DNA from: an uncultured Prevotella sp.
Lineage (GTDB): Bacteria > Bacteroidota > Bacteroidia > Bacteroidales > Bacteroidaceae
Assembly: GCA_900557255.1 (NCBI GenBank)
Contig: USSA01000156.1
Coordinates: forward strand, 1 to 6,775
Direction: 5' to 3'
Length of the DNA: 6,775 bases
Part shown: piece by piece, positions 5,397 to 6,775 of the stretch
Layout of the letters: every line of letters starts with the position of its first letter
Numbering within the stretch: the first letter of the stretch is position 1
Notes under the pieces: generated by a model
Database searches by the model: none
What the model was told of the DNA's origin: nothing
What the model saw: only the letters and a program-made list of their open reading frames with translations
Made by a program: the position numbers and the translations under genes

Positions 5397-5440
5397 TTCC
5401 TCCTATTAATTATATTGTTATTTATGTCGCTGCAAAAATA
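5397..5440 (-). promoter_or_regulatory. Promoter box and Shine-Dalgarno of the 63-aa gene
   Basis: On the minus strand TATTTTTG (5440-5433) matches TAnnTTTG, and AGGAGGAA (5404-5397) stands at a good distance before the ATG at 5389. A full Shine-Dalgarno is uncommon in Bacteroidetes and makes the start codon choice firm. Confidence 0.55.
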
Positions 5441-5463
5441 GTGCAAGGAATACGGGAGAAAAG

Positions 5464-5745
5464 TTACGGAAAAAGCTTATTCAGTTTATTCTTGCAGTTC
5501 TTTCTAAAATCTTCTATACTGATAGAACGTTTCCAATCTTCTAGCCACGGGTCTTGTGCCGTTAGTTCTTTTTCAAAGTCATCTGCATTTGACCATGTTC
5601 GTTCTTCATTTAGTTTATTGAAAAACTCTTCTTCATTATAGCTAACACCTGTCCTTTCATACTCCGCTTCAATGGCTTCAATCCTAGCCACGGCTTCTTC
5701 TTCATTAGCCGGATGCCAGCCAATAGGATATCTTTTCTCTTTCAT
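5464..5745 (-). CDS. Charged protein of unknown function, 93 aa
   Basis: Not recognised. The product begins MKEKRYPIGWHPANEEEA and is rich in glutamate and lysine, with a probably helical stretch EEEAVARIEAIEAEYERTG and a C-terminal part WLEDWKRSISIEDFRKNCKNK. It has no signal peptide or membrane segment, so it is likely cytoplasmic. ATG 5745 is chosen because a well-formed promoter ends about 24 bases upstream. A longer frame to 5889 exists, but its extra 48 residues would be encoded by that promoter and by the arm of the terminator hairpin. The next minus-strand gene follows after 74 bases with its own -7 box; the two could form a small pair, for example of toxin-antitoxin kind, but neither sequence proves it. 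Confidence 0.6.
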   Translation of the reverse strand: MKEKRYPIGWHPANEEEAVARIEAIEAEYERTGVSYNEEEFFNKLNEERTWSNADDFEKELTAQDPWLEDWKRSISIEDFRKNCKNKLNKLFP

Positions 5746-5768
5746 AAACTTGCGTATTTTATCTGCTG

Positions 5769-5799
5769 CAAATTTACGATTATTATCTGAATCATGCAA
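5769..5799 (-). promoter_or_regulatory. Bacteroidetes-type promoter of the 93-aa gene
   Basis: On the minus strand TTG (5799-5797), 20 bases, then TAAATTTG (5776-5769) fit the -33/-7 consensus well. Transcription would start near 5763, giving a leader of under 20 bases before ATG 5745. Confidence 0.65.
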
Positions 5800-5882
5800 G
5801 AAAAATGGGAGAAATGTTTTATAAAGTATCTTATAATCAAGGTTTTTGCTCTTTGTTGGGCTTTGGGACGGCTCTGAAAAAA

Positions 5883-5923
5883 AAGTCACAATATCTAGCT
5901 GATAGAGCTGGGTATTGTGACTT
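5883..5923 (-). terminator. Strong intrinsic terminator of the MoeB/ThiF-family gene
   Basis: Arms 5883-5900 and 5906-5923 pair over 18 positions (two of them G-U in one orientation), with loop GATAG. On the minus strand the stem is followed by a T8 run (5884-5877, the first two pairing in the stem). It stands 43 bases behind the stop codon at 5967. The plus side is followed by a broken T-run, so it may also block transcription from the left. Confidence 0.85.
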
Positions 5924-5966
5924 TGCTTTTTGTTATATGTGTTTATTCGAAAATAATCACTAAATC

Positions 5967-6775
5967 TTAGTGATGCTTCAAATCACACGCAGCCTGCTCG
6001 TAGTCGATGAGATGGTCGATGGTAGGGTGGTCGCCGCAGATTTCGCAGGATGCACGCTTCTTTACCTTGATGGTGCGGAAGTTCATCGTCTTGGCATCAA
6101 AGGTGAGCAATCGGTCGGTGAGCAGTTCGCCCACACCGAGGAAGTACTTCAACGCCTCGGCAGCCTGGATGGTTCCGAGCATACCAGCGATGGCACCAAG
6201 GACTCCTGCCTGGCTACTGGTAGGAACAGCACCTGCTGGAGGTGGCTCCTTGAAGAAACAACGGTAACAAGCCGTGCCTGGAAGATGGGTGAAGGTCTGC
6301 CCCTGGAATCTCAGGATGCCGCCATGCGAGAATGCCTTGCCCAGTCGCACACAGGCATCATTGATGAGGAACTTCACCGGGAAGTTGTCGGTGCAATCAA
6401 TGACGAAATCCCATGGCTTGATGATTTCCTCGGCATTGTCTGAGGCGAGGAAGGTATGGTAGGTTGTTACCTCCACATCAGGATTGATGGCAATCATCTT
6501 CTCCTTGGCGCTTTCCACCTTAGGGGTGTTCAAGTCCTTGGTCTGGTGGATGACCTGTCGTTGCAGGTTGCTGAGGTCAACCACATCGGCATCCACGATA
6601 CCGATATGTCCCACGCCAGCCGCAGCGAGGTAGAGGGCAACTGGGGAACCCAATCCTCCGGCACCAATGATGAGCACCTTGGCATTGAGGAGCTTTTCCT
6701 GCCCCTCGAGGCCTACATCTTGAAGGAGGATGTGGCGGCTGTATCTTTCTATCTGTTCTTCTGTTAAATCTATCA
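5967..6775 (-). CDS. HesA/MoeB/ThiF-family adenylyltransferase, start codon cut by window edge
   Basis: E1-like enzymes of this family adenylate the C-terminal glycine of a ubiquitin-like sulfur carrier (ThiS or MoaD) in thiamine or molybdopterin synthesis. The frame stays open to the right edge, where its first complete codons read IDLTEEQIERYSRHILL, the usual start of the family; the two bases before it are TG, so the start codon is probably completed by base 6776. The product would be 269 aa. Counted that way, the ATP-binding glycine motif GAGGLGS is at 38-44, DAD at 62-64, SNLQRQ at 69-74, the conserved Lys at 86 and the catalytic Asp region DCTDN at 127-131. Zinc cysteines are at 170/173 (CYRC) and 244/247 (CEIC). 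The loop where many relatives carry a cysteine reads PTSSQAGVLG. ThiF and MoeB cannot be separated without the neighbours. Confidence 0.92.
   Translation of the reverse strand, partial: IDLTEEQIERYSRHILLQDVGLEGQEKLLNAKVLIIGAGGLGSPVALYLAAAGVGHIGIVDADVVDLSNLQRQVIHQTKDLNTPKVESAKEKMIAINPDVEVTTYHTFLASDNAEEIIKPWDFVIDCTDNFPVKFLINDACVRLGKAFSHGGILRFQGQTFTHLPGTACYRCFFKEPPPAGAVPTSSQAGVLGAIAGMLGTIQAAEALKYFLGVGELLTDRLLTFDAKTMNFRTIKVKKRASCEICGDHPTIDHLIDYEQAACDLKHH

Noticed and set aside
5746..5889. N-terminal extension of the 93-aa protein
   Set aside because: It would be encoded by the terminator arm and the promoter of the gene itself.
5970..6767. Several plus-strand reading frames over the right part
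   Set aside because: They are complements of the HesA/MoeB/ThiF gene, whose motifs are unambiguous.

Overview
The window looks like a Bacteroidales chromosome, most likely Prevotella/Segatella. The grounds are repeated TAnnTTTG -7 promoter boxes, few Shine-Dalgarno sequences, a BspA-type (DUF285) leucine-rich repeat surface protein with a Prevotella-style C-terminal tail, and a membrane-embedded AraC regulator of a Bacteroidetes type. The genus is inferred from protein style, not from a marker gene.

Layout. 1-471 has no convincing gene; it holds inverted repeats and a good minus-strand promoter whose transcript leaves the left edge. On the plus strand, 472-1853 encodes two regulators joined by a 4-base ATGA overlap: a 71-aa XRE-type repressor-like protein and a protein with about seven membrane segments and a C-terminal AraC DNA-binding domain. 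The next 115 bases hold four copies of AAGTAGACACCT (one inverted, three direct, spaced 20-22 bp), followed by a -7 box lying directly on the start codon of an 81-aa two-helix membrane microprotein (1970-2215). Next come a large secreted surface protein (about 900 aa: signal peptide, discoidin-like domain, CxxC knuckles, two DUF285 blocks, C-terminal tail; to 5064) and a 53-aa peptide gene (5080-5241), then a strong hairpin.

The right part is on the minus strand: two small genes of unknown function (5198-5389 and 5464-5745), each with its own recognisable promoter, then a strong intrinsic terminator (5883-5923) and a HesA/MoeB/ThiF adenylyltransferase gene whose start codon is cut by the right edge.

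Working model (inference): 472-5241 is one regulated surface cassette. The membrane AraC protein senses something at the envelope and binds the 12-bp array to switch on the microprotein, surface protein and peptide. Two homopolymers could add switching: A7 just after the natural ATG of the surface gene, where the sequenced length puts the signal peptide out of frame, and A9 in the linker between the membrane and DNA-binding halves of the AraC regulator.
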